DNA of 63,246 bases, taken from Salinivirgaceae bacterium (GTDB taxonomy: Bacteria; Bacteroidota; Bacteroidia; Bacteroidales; SZUA-534). The notes beneath the pieces were generated by a model, which was given only the letters and a program-made list of their open reading frames with translations, was not told the DNA's origin and ran no database searches. Position numbers and translations under genes: made by a program. Where the stretch lies: NCBI GenBank assembly GCA_024405635.1, contig JAKSOL010000015.1, positions 1-63,246 of the forward strand, read 5' to 3'. Within the stretch, counting starts at the first letter, position 1. Every line of letters begins with the position of its first letter. Positions 62,301-63,246 of the stretch are shown here, in pieces.

Positions 62301-62392
62301 CAGTTGGTACGTATTCTTCATTGTTCGTAGCTGTTCCTTTAACCTACGATTTGCAAATGAAGGAAGCTGATAAAAAAGCAGTAAAAGCTTAA
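59348..62392 (+). CDS. secDF: Fused protein translocase subunit SecDF
   Basis: 1014 residues. SecD half: first helix at 5-26, [18 protein letters not shown] (about 79-96), periplasmic P1 domain, then [21 protein letters not shown] and helices with [27 protein letters not shown]. SecF half from about 680: [48 protein letters not shown] and [16 protein letters not shown]. Uses proton motive force to aid late export steps through SecYEG. The SecD periplasmic part carries an Ala/Ser/Glu-rich insertion (about 262-305). A fusion is usual in Bacteroidetes. Codon use is strongly biased, consistent with high expression from the consensus promoter. Confidence 0.96.
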   Translation: [1014 protein letters not shown]

Positions 62393-62412
62393 TATTTTAC
62401 TTTAAATATAAG

Positions 62413-62448
62413 TAGGGGCGTCCAATTAGGGTGCCCCTATTTTTTTTA
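62413..62448 (+). terminator. Terminator of secDF
   Basis: AGGGGCGTCC and GGGTGCCCCT form an imperfect stem (AGGGGC with GCCCCT is perfect) followed by TTTTTTTT. Confidence 0.8.
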
Positions 62449-62472
62449 TCTTCACGAGTCTAATAACAGAAT

Positions 62473-63129
62473 ATGATTAAGATTCAAAGCATTCATAAAT
62501 CGTATGGCGATGTGGAAATACTAAAAGGTATTAACCTTGAGGTGAACAATGCCGAAATTGTATCAATTGTTGGTAAAAGTGGAGCAGGAAAGACCACTCT
62601 TTTACAAATTATAGGCACGTTGCTTAAACCTGATGCTGGATTTGTTGAAATAAACGGGACTAATGTTACAAGTCTTAATGAAAGAGATTTGTCTCATTTT
62701 CGAAACCAAAAATTAGGTTTTGTTTTTCAAAATCACCAATTACTGCCAGAATTTACTGCCGTAGAAAATGTGATGTTACCAGCGCTGATTTGTAAAAATT
62801 TAAGTCGTAAACAATGTGAGTCAAGAGCCAAAGAATTGCTCGATTTTTTGAATTTAGGACATAGGTTGAATCATAAACCCGATCAAATGAGTGGTGGTGA
62901 ACAGCAGCGCGTGGCTGTTGCTAGAGCTTTGGTTAATAGTCCTGAAGTTATTTTGGCCGACGAGCCTTCTGGAAATCTTGATACACACAATAAGCAAGAT
63001 TTGCACAATTTGTTTTTCGAGTTGCGCGATAAGTTTAAACAAACATTTGTGATTGTAACTCATGATATGGGATTGGCTCAAATGTCTGATAGGTCTATAA
63101 CAATGCAAGACGGGATGATTGTTAAATAA
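62473..63129 (+). CDS. LolD-like ABC transporter ATP-binding protein
   Basis: 218 residues. Walker [18 protein letters not shown] (34-50), Q-loop [18 protein letters not shown], signature [15 protein letters not shown] (about 139-153), Walker [14 protein letters not shown] and H-loop FVIVTHDM. The [20 protein letters not shown] pattern fits the MacB/LolD subfamily, which powers lipoprotein release or export; no membrane partner is in the window. Begins 80 bases after secDF, beyond its terminator. Confidence 0.88.
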   Translation: MIKIQSIHKSYGDVEILKGINLEVNNAEIVSIVGKSGAGKTTLLQIIGTLLKPDAGFVEINGTNVTSLNERDLSHFRNQKLGFVFQNHQLLPEFTAVENVMLPALICKNLSRKQCESRAKELLDFLNLGHRLNHKPDQMSGGEQQRVAVARALVNSPEVILADEPSGNLDTHNKQDLHNLFFELRDKFKQTFVIVTHDMGLAQMSDRSITMQDGMIVK

Positions 63130-63246
63130 CAGACTATTAGATTGTTTTGGTGTAATTGCTTACGTTGCAAAAATTAGTTTTTTATTAGTGTAACCCGTTG
63201 TGCATTAATAAAAATTGAAAAAAGTTATTCATAAAACGAATAAAAA
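63130..63246. other. Right-edge intergenic sequence
   Basis: 117 AT-rich bases after the ABC ATPase gene; no feature recognised before the window ends. Confidence 0.3.

Overview
The window looks like a chromosomal segment of a Bacteroidota, most likely Bacteroidales. Evidence: a PorT-like outer-membrane barrel of the type IX secretion pathway, a fused SecDF, Rho with a long disordered N-terminal extension, lineage-typical families (DUF4301, DUF2027-Smr, DUF5715, DUF4412-like), many lipoproteins, few Shine-Dalgarno sites, and promoters of the Bacteroidetes form TTTG-N19-TAnnTTTG (perfect copy before secDF at 59261-59291). No species can be named from sequence alone.

Layout. (1) 1-12340 is an accessory, higher-GC region. 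A tight minus-strand operon of seven genes (10109 back to 1, running off the left edge) encodes a composite DNA-defence locus: YhcG-type nuclease, C5-cytosine methyltransferase, GHKL/MORC-like ATPase, Z1 helicase-like ATPase, DUF4420 PD-(D/E)XK protein, a large McrB-like AAA+ protein with an EVE-like domain, and a second YhcG-type protein. It is followed by scarred genes: an in-frame umuD-umuC deletion fusion, a HAD-motif scrap and a WYL regulator that has lost its N-terminus at an apparent junction near 12340. (2) 12448-45805 is AT-richer core genome: carboxylesterase, queA, DUF2027-Smr, DUF4301, gdhA, yebC, an ECF sigma factor with a small membrane partner, a sodium:solute symporter, a LytTR regulator, LPP20-like lipoproteins, glutamine cyclotransferase, tgt, an LptF/G permease, recJ, tilS-serB, DUF5715, porT, a uracil-DNA-glycosylase-like gene and a BlaI/M56-TonB pair. 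(3) 46010-54701 is a second accessory region: a 175-nt highly structured element, a type II restriction-modification pair, an AAA-14/DUF4143 ATPase preceded by three palindromes at exact 33-bp spacing, a HigBA toxin-antitoxin module, then about 3.9 kb bounded by a 302-bp duplication of the 3' end of a ClC chloride-channel gene. That insert carries a PTPS/QueD-like protein with a zinc ribbon, a LysR regulator and fragments of several defence genes. (4) 54702-63246 returns to core genes: the intact ClC channel, a flavin reductase, rho, secDF and a LolD-like ABC ATPase.

How the genes fit together. The left operon is a candidate multi-component restriction system in which a methyltransferase marks self DNA while MORC-like, Z1 and PD-(D/E)XK proteins and probably the McrB-like/YhcG pair act on foreign DNA. 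The second accessory region is a separate defence hotspot with a live R-M system, a TA module and remains of older systems. Three queuosine-related genes (queA, tgt, the QueD-like gene) are present but scattered. tilS-serB, the LPP20-like pair, porT-oxidoreductase, blaI-M56 and clc-flavin reductase are compact transcription units.

Limits: all functional calls come from reading motifs in the sequence, without database searches. The 12340 junction and the ClC duplication could in principle be assembly artefacts.
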